From contig CALJCO010000129.1 in assembly GCA_938023905.1 (NCBI GenBank), positions 1 to 47,065 of the forward strand: 47,065 nt of DNA. The letters are read 5' to 3'. The notes under the pieces were generated by a model. The model searched no databases and was not told where the DNA came from. It saw only the letters and a list, made by a program, of their open reading frames with translations. Each line of letters begins with the position of its first letter. Positions within the stretch are counted from its first letter, which is position 1. This DNA is from an uncultured Collinsella sp. Lineage in GTDB: Bacteria; Actinomycetota; Coriobacteriia; Coriobacteriales; Coriobacteriaceae. This document shows, piece by piece, positions 13,635-21,612 of this stretch. The position numbers and the translations under genes were made by a program.

Positions 13635-13705
13635 CTGCGGGTACGACCTATTTGCTCAATGTGTTCGGTTGAGATCGGAAATTAACCATCATGCGCCCCA
13701 CGACG

Positions 13706-15235
13706 CTAGTCCAGCTTGGTGCCCGGTACTTGCGGCGCCTCTTTAAGCAGCGCTTTGAGTTCGTTCAAAATGGAAACGGGCTGACGGTCGACGCCGTCCA
13801 GATGGAGCGTGGCCACGCGAAGGGGCGGCTGATATTCAGGCGAGCCGATGAGCACGGGAGAACCCAGGAACCGTTCGATGTCGCTTGCGATCTCGTCGAT
13901 TGCCTCGGGGCCGAGCTCATCGAAGAGCGCCACGAACATTGGTCCAGTCGAGCGGAACAGGCGGCCCTTGCCGCGCGAACAATCCATGAGGCAGGCGGCG
14001 CTTTCGGCGAGCACGCGGTCGCCTGCATCGAATCCAAAGCGGGCATTGACCTCGGCGATATCGTCGACCTTAATGGCAATAAAGCCTGCCTCGCGCGCCA
14101 CGCGGCGCATCTCTCCAATAGCGTTGACCAGGGCGTGGACATCGCCCAGGCCCGTTACCGAGTCGGTCGTATCTGCTAGGCTTCGGTTGATGATAATGCC
14201 CACATACATGTTGGGCTCGGTATCGGTGCCGTCCAAGCGGTAGCCCGTGCAGTCGCAAAGCACGTATTTTCCAGTGGCGTCCATTACGCGATACTGCATG
14301 TAGTGGAAGTGCCACGTACCGTTTATCACCATGTCGAGCTCGGCGCGTACGTTGTCGCGGTCCTCGGGGTGAACGCGGGCAAGCCACATGTCGACCGAGT
14401 TAAAAGGGTGCTGGGAAGGCAGATTAAAATCACGCACGGCGTTGACCGACCATTGCGATTCGCCCGTATCGAGATTGAGGATGAACGGGTAGCGCGTCTC
14501 GGAGCTCATAGAGATTGCTTGGAACACCCGGTCGTTGCAGGGAAGCTGATCGACGATTGGGCGTTGCGGCGCGTCATTGTCTTTCGGTTGCTGCACGCGA
14601 TGCATAAGCTTATAGCGATACATCTTGCGATCGGCATCCATCGTCATCTGGCGACGCGTGTCGCCGGCAAGTGGATCGACGCGCGAGCAGCCAAAGCTAA
14701 AGCTGGCGATCATGGGCGCCTTGCCACCTGAGCTCGCCTCGATCAGCCCGGCACGTACCTGCTCCAAGCGCTGCTCGAGTTCAGTCTCGTTTGCGGAGAG
14801 CGAGATAAGCACAAACTCGTCTCCACCGATACGGAACAGCATCTCATCGTGCTCCATGGTTTCGGAGAGCGTGCGGCAGATGCTCAGAATATAGCGATTG
14901 CCTTCGGCGTGGCCAAACCTATCGTTGCAATGCTTGAGATGGTCGATGTCAATATAGGCGCATGTGAAGGGGTCGCCTTTGCGCCAGAGTTGCTCGACGT
15001 GACGGTCGAATCCGTTGCGGTTGCCCAAGTTGGTGAGCGGATCGATATAGGCGTTGCGCTCAAGCAGCTGGCGCTCTTGTTGCAGGATGGCATGCGTCTT
15101 TTGCAGTTGCTCACCAACGGCGCGTAGCTCAGCAGGCAGCGCGGCAACATCGAGTTCAGCGGTCGAGACGCCGTTCGCAAGTCGCTGAAGATAGGCAATA
15201 ATCGATTGCTCGCCCAGGCGATATGACTCGTTCAT
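13706..15235 (-). CDS. Diguanylate cyclase: GGDEF, PAS, degenerate GGDEF
   Basis: 509 residues. An N-terminal helical segment (about 1-60) leads to a GGDEF domain (about 65-225) with DPLTNLGNRNGF, AYIDIDHLKHCND and an intact RIGGDEF. No RxxD inhibitory site is seen at the usual place. A PAS domain follows (about 245-350: FILNLDTGESQWS, VHPEDRDN, YMQYRVMDATGKYVL). Then comes a second GGDEF-like domain whose signature is degraded to RSTGPMFV, so it is probably regulatory. No membrane segment is seen; the protein is likely cytoplasmic and makes c-di-GMP. AAGGAGG precedes the ATG. It is a paralogue of the neighbouring gene, with similar domain order. Confidence 0.88.
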   Translation of the reverse strand: MNESYRLGEQSIIAYLQRLANGVSTAELDVAALPAELRAVGEQLQKTHAILQQERQLLERNAYIDPLTNLGNRNGFDRHVEQLWRKGDPFTCAYIDIDHLKHCNDRFGHAEGNRYILSICRTLSETMEHDEMLFRIGGDEFVLISLSANETELEQRLEQVRAGLIEASSGGKAPMIASFSFGCSRVDPLAGDTRRQMTMDADRKMYRYKLMHRVQQPKDNDAPQRPIVDQLPCNDRVFQAISMSSETRYPFILNLDTGESQWSVNAVRDFNLPSQHPFNSVDMWLARVHPEDRDNVRAELDMVINGTWHFHYMQYRVMDATGKYVLCDCTGYRLDGTDTEPNMYVGIIINRSLADTTDSVTGLGDVHALVNAIGEMRRVAREAGFIAIKVDDIAEVNARFGFDAGDRVLAESAACLMDCSRGKGRLFRSTGPMFVALFDELGPEAIDEIASDIERFLGSPVLIGSPEYQPPLRVATLHLDGVDRQPVSILNELKALLKEAPQVPGTKLD

Positions 15236-15274
15236 GATGGATAACCTCCTTGGGCGGAACAGTGGTTTGTATCA

Positions 15275-15303
15275 TATCCCCAATTCGGTTTGAATTGGGG
15301 ATA
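15275..15303. promoter_or_regulatory. 12-bp inverted repeat between the two GGDEF genes
   Basis: TATCCCCAATTC, the 5-nt loop GGTTT and GAATTGGGGATA form a perfect stem 40 bp upstream of the GGDEF gene start (15235). There is no T run, so an operator or RNA hairpin is likelier than a terminator. Confidence 0.5.
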
Positions 15304-15362
15304 TAAGTTAGCTAATGGAGGCAAATGTTCCCTTCGGCGGTGGCGTTTTGCGCGTGAGCGTA

Positions 15363-15920
15363 TCAGTTGTTATTGCCACTATCGAGCAATGTCTCAAAAT
15401 CCTTCGCCGGCATGGGGCGGTAGTAGAGGAAGCCCTGAGCGTAGCGGGCGCCCATTTGTCGTAGCATGTTCGCCTGCTCATTGGTCTCGATGCCTTCGAC
15501 CACGACGGGCAGATGGAGCGAATGCGCCATCTCGAGCATTGATGAAATGATTTGCGTGCTGCGGCCATGATCGCCGTCGACGGACGCAAACGTGCGGTCG
15601 AGCTTGATGACGTCGACGTTGACGTTCTTGAGCATCGCGAGCGTGGACTGGCCGGTGCCAAAATCGTCCATATGGGTCGAGAAGCCGCGGGTGTGCAGGT
15701 CGGCTGTCAGTTTGTCCACGGCCTCGGACTCCCCCGTATAAGCCGTCTCGGTGATCTCGATACGCATGAGCTCGGGCGGTAGGTTGTATTGGGCGGCGAG
15801 CGCCCCCATATGTTCGGCAACGTCGCAGGCAAGGATATCCACGCGCGACACATTAAGCGAAACCGGAACCACACGAAGTCCTCGATCGATGCGCTCGCGC
15901 AGCCACGAGGCGACACCCTG
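15363..15920 (-). pseudogene. Severed EAL (c-di-GMP phosphodiesterase) C-terminal part
   Basis: This frame continues the gene at 15921-18080 with no shift after a TGA. It reads QGVASWLRERIDRGLRVVPV and carries most of the EAL domain: SLNVSR, IEITET, DDFGTG, IKLDRTF, VVVEGIET and QGFLYYRPM are all intact. The residue at the TGA would be Trp in the common EAL sequence YIWQ. A GTG at 15872 with GAGGA before it could reinitiate, but the product would lack the EAL signature (EALTRW), which is upstream of the stop. Most likely a recent nonsense change (or a base error) in an otherwise healthy gene. Confidence 0.75.
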
Positions 15921-18080
15921 TCAAATGTACTTGTCGAGCGTCACCACAAAGCCGCTTTCTTCAAGCGCCGGGATAAAGGACGCAGGTGGAATTAACGATC
16001 CATCTTTGTCGATCCAGCGTGTGAGTGCCTCGGCGCCAATGATCTCGCCGGTTTCCATATCAACCTGGGGCTGCAGGTAGTAGGTGATGTGGTCGTTTGA
16101 GAGCGCATACTGGAACTCGGTGAGGGTGCGGTGAAACGCCACCTCGCGCTTGTATTCCTCGGGGCGAAAGACGGCGATGCGATCCTTAAAATCGTTTTTG
16201 GCGCGCCGATTGGTAAACATGGCCTTGGCCTGCGCGTCGATGGTGATTTCCTCGTTGGGGTCGATGGGGCAAACGCCCATGGACGGCCAGAAACCCACGC
16301 CGTTATCATGCTTGGCCACGGCCTCGCGAACGCGGTTATAGATTTTATGGACGGTGTTGTGCTCAAAGGGGATGAGTACGCAAAAGTCATCTTGGCCCCA
16401 GTACCCTGCGACGCCCATATCGGCATTCTCGATATCCTTGAGGACCGTGCCCACATCGGCGAGCACGCGGTCGCCCTCGGCCTGGCCGTGCCATTCATTA
16501 AACAAGCGCATGTGGCCCATGTCGACCGTGGCGATGCACCAGGTGCCGTCACGCCTTGCCTCGAGAAATGCGTTGGCGCGCCGCATAAACTCACTGGGTC
16601 GATAGAGGCCCGTGAGCGAGTCGATACGCTCGGCGATGGCGCTTTTGCGCTCCGCCTCGGGTATGGGGAGGCTGTCGTTGGGAACAAGCCCGCCGGCTGT
16701 ACGAAGGCGACGGTCGAGTTCGCCTAAAACGGCGGTCGCTTGATGGGTTAAGTGCTCGTAAAAGGCCGGGACGACAAGGCAGACGGGAGTAATGGTGTCG
16801 CCTGCGATTTGAACAGGAGCGAAAACGGCCTCTTTAAGGTGGCAGGTCAGTTGCTCGAATGCCTCGTGGCCCAGGTCGTTGCTGAGCACGACGAACTGGA
16901 CGCTTCGTGAACGGTAGATCCGGCTCCTGCCGCGGGTGATCGACAGCATGCGGCCTGCGTATTCGGCAAGCATGTTGTCGACAGCCTCGGCCCCGTAGAG
17001 CTCGTTGAGCTTTGTCGTGCCACGAACGCGCACCGCTATGAGCCCTGTCTCGCAACGATCGCGGCGGCAGGCATCGATAGCGTTGATCAGCATACGCTGC
17101 GTTCCGAGGCCCGTAGCGGCGTCGACGGTCTCGGCGAGTGAGTGGTTGACAAGTTCGCCGACATAGAGCGAGGGGGCATTTCCGTCGCCGTCGATGCGAA
17201 ACCCGCGAGCACGGCAGAGAACGTAGTCACCCGTGGCATTGCGCATGCGGTACTGCATGACACGGCGGTGTTTGGAGCCGTTAAAGATCTGGTTGATGTC
17301 GTTGGCGTAGGCCTCGAGGTCATCGGGATGGACGCGCGTCTTCCAGAAATCGCGGCAGCTGTCTATGTGCTCCGAAGGAAGACCGAGATCGCGCAAGGCA
17401 CCTTGCGACCAAAGGGTGCGGTCCTTGTCCAAGTTCTCGATAAAGAAATAACGGCCTTCGTTGAGCATCGAAAAGGCGTCGAAAATACGGTCGCTTATTT
17501 CGAAGTCGTCGGTGTGGACTTGCGCGATATTACGTCGATCAAGATGCATGGCATGACGTAGCTTGTAGTCGTACATGCGATGGTCGGCATCGAGTGTCAT
17601 ACGATTGGAGGCTTCGCCCAGGACGGGGTCGGCGTGTGCCACTCCGTAGCTAAACGAGTGGGGCATCTCGGAATCGTTGTTTTTGAGCAGAACCGTTCGG
17701 CAGTGTTCCAGACGTTCGGCGAGGTCGTCCTCGGTTGCAATCGTAGACAGGATGGCAAACTCGTCGCCTCCCAGACGAAACGCCGCTTCGTCCACCTCCA
17801 TATACAGCTTAAGATAGAGGCTTACCTGCAAGATATAGCGGTTGCCCTCGTCATGGCCAAAGACGTCGTTGCAGTGCTTGAGATTGTCGATGTCGATGAA
17901 CGCCATGGTAACGGGGGTGTCCTGCTCCCAGAGCTCCTCGAGAGAACGGGCAAAGCCGCCACGGTTGCCAAACCCGGTGAGCTGGTCGGTAAAGGCCGTC
18001 CTAATCAGATCATCCTGACGCTCGAGAAGGTCACGGACGGTCTTTTCGAGCGTTTCGGTGTAATTGCTGACGGTGTCCAT
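15921..18080 (-). CDS. GGDEF-PAS-GGDEF-GGDEF-EAL protein, cut short by TGA in EAL
   Basis: 719 residues up to the stop; about 905 if read through. Domains: GGDEF with intact FRLGGDEF (about 30-185); PAS (about 205-310, RVHPDDLEAY, YRMRNATGDYVLCRARGF); a degenerate GGDEF (RSRSVQFVV); a third GGDEF-like domain with GQDDF (YWGQDDFCVL); and the first third of an EAL domain (AEALTRWIDKDGSLIPPASF). Made intact it would be a bifunctional c-di-GMP synthase/phosphodiesterase; as it stands only cyclase activity is expected. The start has no strong ribosome site (AGAAAG only). It is paralogous to 13706-15235 and lies directly upstream in the same direction. Confidence 0.82.
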   Translation of the reverse strand: MDTVSNYTETLEKTVRDLLERQDDLIRTAFTDQLTGFGNRGGFARSLEELWEQDTPVTMAFIDIDNLKHCNDVFGHDEGNRYILQVSLYLKLYMEVDEAAFRLGGDEFAILSTIATEDDLAERLEHCRTVLLKNNDSEMPHSFSYGVAHADPVLGEASNRMTLDADHRMYDYKLRHAMHLDRRNIAQVHTDDFEISDRIFDAFSMLNEGRYFFIENLDKDRTLWSQGALRDLGLPSEHIDSCRDFWKTRVHPDDLEAYANDINQIFNGSKHRRVMQYRMRNATGDYVLCRARGFRIDGDGNAPSLYVGELVNHSLAETVDAATGLGTQRMLINAIDACRRDRCETGLIAVRVRGTTKLNELYGAEAVDNMLAEYAGRMLSITRGRSRIYRSRSVQFVVLSNDLGHEAFEQLTCHLKEAVFAPVQIAGDTITPVCLVVPAFYEHLTHQATAVLGELDRRLRTAGGLVPNDSLPIPEAERKSAIAERIDSLTGLYRPSEFMRRANAFLEARRDGTWCIATVDMGHMRLFNEWHGQAEGDRVLADVGTVLKDIENADMGVAGYWGQDDFCVLIPFEHNTVHKIYNRVREAVAKHDNGVGFWPSMGVCPIDPNEEITIDAQAKAMFTNRRAKNDFKDRIAVFRPEEYKREVAFHRTLTEFQYALSNDHITYYLQPQVDMETGEIIGAEALTRWIDKDGSLIPPASFIPALEESGFVVTLDKYI

Positions 18081-18404
18081 GTTGTAAGCGGCTTTCTAAG
18101 GTCGGGACGGATGGCGTCGGGCGAGCTCGTAGTGTACACGCGTCGTTGCTCGGCGCCTTGCGTGTATCCAGGCCCCCGCCTTGCTGCGTTGTTGAGTTGC
18201 TTTGCCGGCTAATGTTCGCTGTTGATAACTGCTGAGTAGTGTAAACAACAGTACGCAATTATATATGGGTGTCCATGCTGCTGGCGGCTACTATTCGCCA
18301 AACGGTAGCGCGACAATGTGATGTTCGATGAAAATGCGACTGAGTCGATATATGTTGACGGGTATACTTGTTCCGTTTGAATTTGCGGGGATGGAGATGG
18401 TCGC
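18081..18404. promoter_or_regulatory. Divergent promoter region, no gene
   Basis: 324 bp between the GGDEF/EAL gene (minus) and the patatin gene (plus). It contains an inverted repeat TACACGC/GCGTGTA at about 18135-18166, an AT-rich stretch near 18250-18270, and TATACT at 18363-18368, which could be the -10 of the patatin gene. No convincing ORF. Confidence 0.4.
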
Positions 18405-19274
18405 ATGGCACAGTCAAATATGACGCGCACGGTGGGGCTGGCGCTCGAGGGAGGCGGCTACCGCGGTATGTATACGGCGGGCGTGCTCGACGTTTGGATG
18501 GAGCACGGTTTGACCTGCGACCATATGGTGGGCGTCTCGGCGGGCGCGGCATTTGGCTACAACTTTAAATCGCGCCAGATCGGCCGCGCCATTCGCTATA
18601 ACAAGGCCTATTGCGTCGACAAACGCTATGCGAGCGTGACCAGCTGGCTGCGAACCGGCGATATGTTCAATGCCGATTTTGCCTATCACGAGGTGCCCAT
18701 CGAGCGCGATCCCATCGACCTGGAGGCGTATCGCGCCTGCCCCATGCGGTTTACGTGCGTGTGTACCGATATCGAGACGGGCAAGGCCGTCTACCACGAC
18801 CTGCCCTATGGCGACGAGCGGGATATCGAGTGGATCCGGGCATCGTCGGCGATTCCCGTGGCGACGCGTCCCGTTGCTATTGACGGGCATAAGTATCTGG
18901 ATGGTGGCGTGGCCGATTCTATTCCCAGTGCATGGCTGTTTGCGCAGGGGTATGACCGCAATATCGTGGTACTCACGCAGCCGGCGGGCTTTGTGAAGCA
19001 GCCCAACAGCGTGATGCCCATGCTGCGGCGCGTGTTCCGTCACTACCCGGAGTTTGTTGCAGCACTTGAGCATCGGCATGAGGTCTACAATGCCACGCTC
19101 GATGACCTGGCACGTCGCGAGGCGGCTGGTGAGGTCTTTGTGGTGCGGCCGAGCGAATCGGTGAAGGTGCCGTCGCTGTGCCGCGAGCCCGATGAACTTG
19201 AACGCATCTACCAGATTGGTCGCCGCGATGCGGAGGCGACCTTGCCGGCGTTGGAATCGTATCTGGCGGGGTAG
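18405..19274 (+). CDS. Patatin-like phospholipase
   Basis: 289 residues. The patatin serine-aspartate dyad is complete: the oxyanion-hole glycines EGGGYRG (about 15-21), the nucleophile GVSAG (Ser about 46) and the aspartate in DGGVADS. RASSAIPVATRP is also typical. It would hydrolyse acyl esters of phospholipids or related lipids; there is no signal peptide, so it is probably cytoplasmic or membrane-peripheral, as in the YjjU/RssA group. The start ATG follows a GGAG about 11 nt upstream. It stands alone, followed by three palindromic repeats. Confidence 0.88.
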   Translation: MAQSNMTRTVGLALEGGGYRGMYTAGVLDVWMEHGLTCDHMVGVSAGAAFGYNFKSRQIGRAIRYNKAYCVDKRYASVTSWLRTGDMFNADFAYHEVPIERDPIDLEAYRACPMRFTCVCTDIETGKAVYHDLPYGDERDIEWIRASSAIPVATRPVAIDGHKYLDGGVADSIPSAWLFAQGYDRNIVVLTQPAGFVKQPNSVMPMLRRVFRHYPEFVAALEHRHEVYNATLDDLARREAAGEVFVVRPSESVKVPSLCREPDELERIYQIGRRDAEATLPALESYLAG

Positions 19275-19294
19275 GGCAAGCTGCCGTGGACTCG

Positions 19295-19468
19295 GCGGAA
19301 AGCGCGTCCCAGAATGAGCGCTCAGAACGGGTTACAGTTTCCCAAGCGGTGGGGTTTCGGAAAGTACGTCCCGGAATATGCGTTCAGACTGGGATGCGGT
19401 TTCCCGTTGAGCCTCTATATGGAAAGCGCATCCCGGAATGGAGGTCCAAACTGGGATGCGCTTTCCGC
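19295..19468. repeat. Three tandem palindromic repeat units
   Basis: Three units of about 45-50 bp each begin GGAAAG(C/T)(G/A)C(G/A)TCCC and end in an inverted arm. Unit 3 is cleanest: GGAAAGCGCATCCC at 19421-19434 and GGGATGCGCTTTCC at 19453-19466. Unit 2 runs from about 19358 to 19406 and unit 1 from about 19295 to 19335, with more decay. The spacers share GAATG and CAGA/CAAACT words. They fill the space between the patatin gene and thiE. Confidence 0.8.
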
Positions 19469-19510
19469 TATTGAAGATATGAGGCTGCGAATCAGCTGTT
19501 CGGCCTATGC

Positions 19511-20206
19511 CTATGCCTGCTGCCAGGTGTCGACGAGCTCCTTGGCCGCGGCGTAGGGGTCATCGGCGCTGCAGACGGCGCTCACCACAAAGAAGCCGTC
19601 GACGCCGGTGGCCTTGAGCTGCGGCAAGTCGGCCGTCTTAACGCCGCCGCCCACCACGATGGGCACGGGGCTTGCCGCGTGGAGTGCGGCAAGGTCCTCA
19701 AAGCTCTTGGTGATGATAGAGCCGTCGGCCGTGCGTCCGCAGTCGCGCTTGGTCTCGGTCTCGTGGAGCGGGCCGATGCCCAGGTAGTCGACCAGACTCA
19801 TGTCGGCGGTCTTGACGTACTCGAGCATTTCCTCGCAGCGGGCCGAAAGGCCCACGATGGCATCGGGGCCCAGCAGCTTGCGACAGACCTCGACGGGAAT
19901 ATCGCTCTGACCCACGTGCACGCCGTCGACAGCAATACCCTGCTCGCGCGCGGCAAGCACACAGTCCAGACGGTCGTCGATGAGCAAGGCGACCTGACCG
20001 GTCTTGCCGGCCCGTGCGATTGCCTGCGCGGCGTCGCCGGTCAGCGCGATGATCTCGCGGGCACTTGCCACCTTGGAGCGCACCTGGATGCAGGTAAAGC
20101 CGGCGTCGAGTGCCTGGGCCACCACATCGCCCACGGGGCGCCCGAGGGTGTTTTCGGGGCCGAGTACCAGATAGGCCGAGATATCAAGGTTGTCGCGGAT
20201 GCTCAT
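19511..20206 (-). CDS. thiE: Thiamine phosphate synthase ThiE
   Basis: 231-residue TIM-barrel enzyme joining hydroxymethylpyrimidine-PP and thiazole-P to thiamine phosphate. Motifs: CIQVRSK near the start, LLIDDRLD, GVHVGQSD, VGLSARC, YLGIGPLHETETK and IVVGGGV followed by VDGFFVVSAV. GLSARC stands where GxS(C/T)H is usual in ThiE. AGGAGG is 7 nt upstream, and the ATG overlaps the stop of the thiamine-binding gene by 4 bp, so translation is coupled. Last gene of the TPP-controlled operon thiM-thiamine-binding-thiE. No thiC or thiG is in the window, so the operon points to salvage. Confidence 0.92.
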   Translation of the reverse strand: MSIRDNLDISAYLVLGPENTLGRPVGDVVAQALDAGFTCIQVRSKVASAREIIALTGDAAQAIARAGKTGQVALLIDDRLDCVLAAREQGIAVDGVHVGQSDIPVEVCRKLLGPDAIVGLSARCEEMLEYVKTADMSLVDYLGIGPLHETETKRDCGRTADGSIITKSFEDLAALHAASPVPIVVGGGVKTADLPQLKATGVDGFFVVSAVCSADDPYAAAKELVDTWQQA

Positions 20207-20544
20207 CGTGCTTCCTCCTGCTTTTTGATCTGTGCTTCCATGCGCTCGAGTTTGCCGGTCATGGTGTCGGTAAATCCGGGTCGAATATCGGCTTTGAGCA
20301 CGACTTCGGTGCGGATGCCCTTGCTCGCCAACACAAAGGTCGCGTCGCGCACGACCTGCATGACCTCGTCCCAGTCGCCCTCGATCTCGGTGAACATCGA
20401 GGTGGTGCGGTTGGGAAGGCCGCTCTCGCGAATGACACGCACGACCTCGGCGACCTCGGCGGACAGCTCATCGCCGGTACCGCATGGGGCGATGGCCACG
20501 GCGACGAGTGTGTTCATGCCGGCATCGGTTGCGGGCTCGGACAT
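20203..20544 (-). CDS. MTH1187-family thiamine-binding protein
   Basis: 113 residues of the MTH1187/YkoF-like (DUF77) family: MNTLVAVAIAPCGTGDELSA, SGLPNRTTSMFTEIEGDWDEV, LASKGIRTEVVLKADIRPGF. Members bind thiamine or pyrimidine precursors. AGGAGG precedes the first ATG; a second in-frame ATG at codon 10 is where most homologues begin. It sits between thiM and thiE with a 3-bp gap and a 4-bp overlap, which supports a role in thiamine handling. Confidence 0.85.
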   Translation of the reverse strand: MSEPATDAGMNTLVAVAIAPCGTGDELSAEVAEVVRVIRESGLPNRTTSMFTEIEGDWDEVMQVVRDATFVLASKGIRTEVVLKADIRPGFTDTMTGKLERMEAQIKKQEEAR

Positions 20545-20547
20545 GGC

Positions 20548-21387
20548 TTATGCCTCCTCGAGCTCGAGTTGGTTGTCGGCAATGTCCCGGGCGGTTGCGC
20601 GGTAGAGCTCGTCGATAAAGGCGACCTTAAAGCTTGCCGGGGCATCGGCAACGGCGGCGGCACGCGTGCCGGCAACGTTGTAGACGGCGGTGCCGCAGAT
20701 GGCCGCCGTAAACGGGTCGGTGGCGCAGGCGTACACGGCCAACACGCCGCCCTGCGAGCAACCGCAGCCGGTGATCTTGGACATGAGCGGGCTGCCGCCG
20801 TGGGACTTGGCCACGGTCGTGCCGTCGGTAATCAGGTCGACTTCGCCCGAGACCACTACGGCGCCGCCGGTGTAGCGGGCGAGCGCCGCGGCGGCATCGC
20901 GGGCGGCGTCAACCGTATCGGTGGTGTCGACGCCGCGCACGCGGCTCAGATCGGCGGCTTCACCCTCAAGACCCCACAGGCCGGCGAGCGCAATGATCTC
21001 GGAGGCGTTGCCGCGCACGATGGCGGGTTTGTACTGCTTGAGTTCGCCTACCAGTTGGGTGCGCAGGCTGCCGATGCCCAGGCCCACCGGATCGAGCACC
21101 CAGGGCTTGCCGGCGTCGTGTGCCGCCTTGGCCGCGCGGGGAATCGTCTGCTCGTAGATGGGGAAGAGTGTGCCCATGTTCAGATAGATGGCGCCGCCGC
21201 CGGCAACGAGCGCCTCGCCCTCGTCGGGCAGATAGACCATGGCGGCCGATCCGCCCACGGCGAGCTGCGCGTTGGCGACAAAGTCAATCGTCACCGTGTT
21301 GGTGATGGAGCCCGCCATCGGATTGGTGGCACGAATCTCCTCCACGGCCTTGACCACGTTTTGCTTGAGCTGTTTCGAATCGATCAC
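20548..21387 (-). CDS. thiM: Hydroxyethylthiazole kinase ThiM
   Basis: 279-residue ribokinase-like enzyme phosphorylating hydroxyethylthiazole for thiamine salvage. Visible are ATNPMAGSITNTVTIDFVAN (substrate region), the glycine-rich PWVLDPVGLG, RGNASEI and the catalytic-loop KITGCGCSQGG with its GCG. The start is GTG with AAGGAGG about 8 nt upstream. It is the first gene after the TPP riboswitch and its terminator hairpin, and is coupled to the thiamine-binding gene (3-bp gap). Confidence 0.93.
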   Translation of the reverse strand: MIDSKQLKQNVVKAVEEIRATNPMAGSITNTVTIDFVANAQLAVGGSAAMVYLPDEGEALVAGGGAIYLNMGTLFPIYEQTIPRAAKAAHDAGKPWVLDPVGLGIGSLRTQLVGELKQYKPAIVRGNASEIIALAGLWGLEGEAADLSRVRGVDTTDTVDAARDAAAALARYTGGAVVVSGEVDLITDGTTVAKSHGGSPLMSKITGCGCSQGGVLAVYACATDPFTAAICGTAVYNVAGTRAAAVADAPASFKVAFIDELYRATARDIADNQLELEEA

Positions 21388-21410
21388 TGCACATGCCTCC
21401 TTGGCATAGA

Positions 21411-21440
21411 AAAGGGGCGCTGTGCATAGACAGCGCCCCT
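21411..21440 (-). terminator. Expression-platform terminator of the TPP riboswitch
   Basis: On the minus strand AGGGGCGCTGT, a 6-nt loop and ACAGCGCCCCT are followed by TTTTCT. It lies between the riboswitch and thiM, as expected for transcriptional attenuation when TPP is bound. Confidence 0.85.
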
Positions 21441-21447
21441 AAAAAGG

Positions 21448-21545
21448 CGGCATGCTCCCTACGCCAGCATTAACTGACAGGTTCAAAGGATTGGGCCCCA
21501 TGCCCTCTCAGCCTTGTGGTTTGCACCGCCGGCACTCCCGCATCG
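21448..21545 (-). promoter_or_regulatory. TPP riboswitch
   Basis: The minus strand reads GCGGGAGTGC, then CTGAGAGGGCA, CCTTTGAACCTG, CAGTTAATGCTGGCGTAGGG and GAGCA. These are the conserved THI-box words in the correct order. It lies directly upstream of the thiM terminator hairpin and the thiamine salvage operon. Confidence 0.96.
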
Positions 21546-21551
21546 AATCTG

Positions 21552-21581
21552 TTGTTCCCTATACTAGCGCATCGGTACAAT
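21552..21581 (+). promoter_or_regulatory. Candidate promoter of the HAD gene
   Basis: TTGTTC (21552-21557) and TACAAT (21576-21581) are 18 bp apart and end about 31 bp before the ATG. The thi promoter must lie in the same region on the opposite strand, so the two would be divergent. Confidence 0.4.
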
Positions 21582-21612
21582 AGACGGGATTAAGAATGAC
21601 CGAGGGGGCCTT

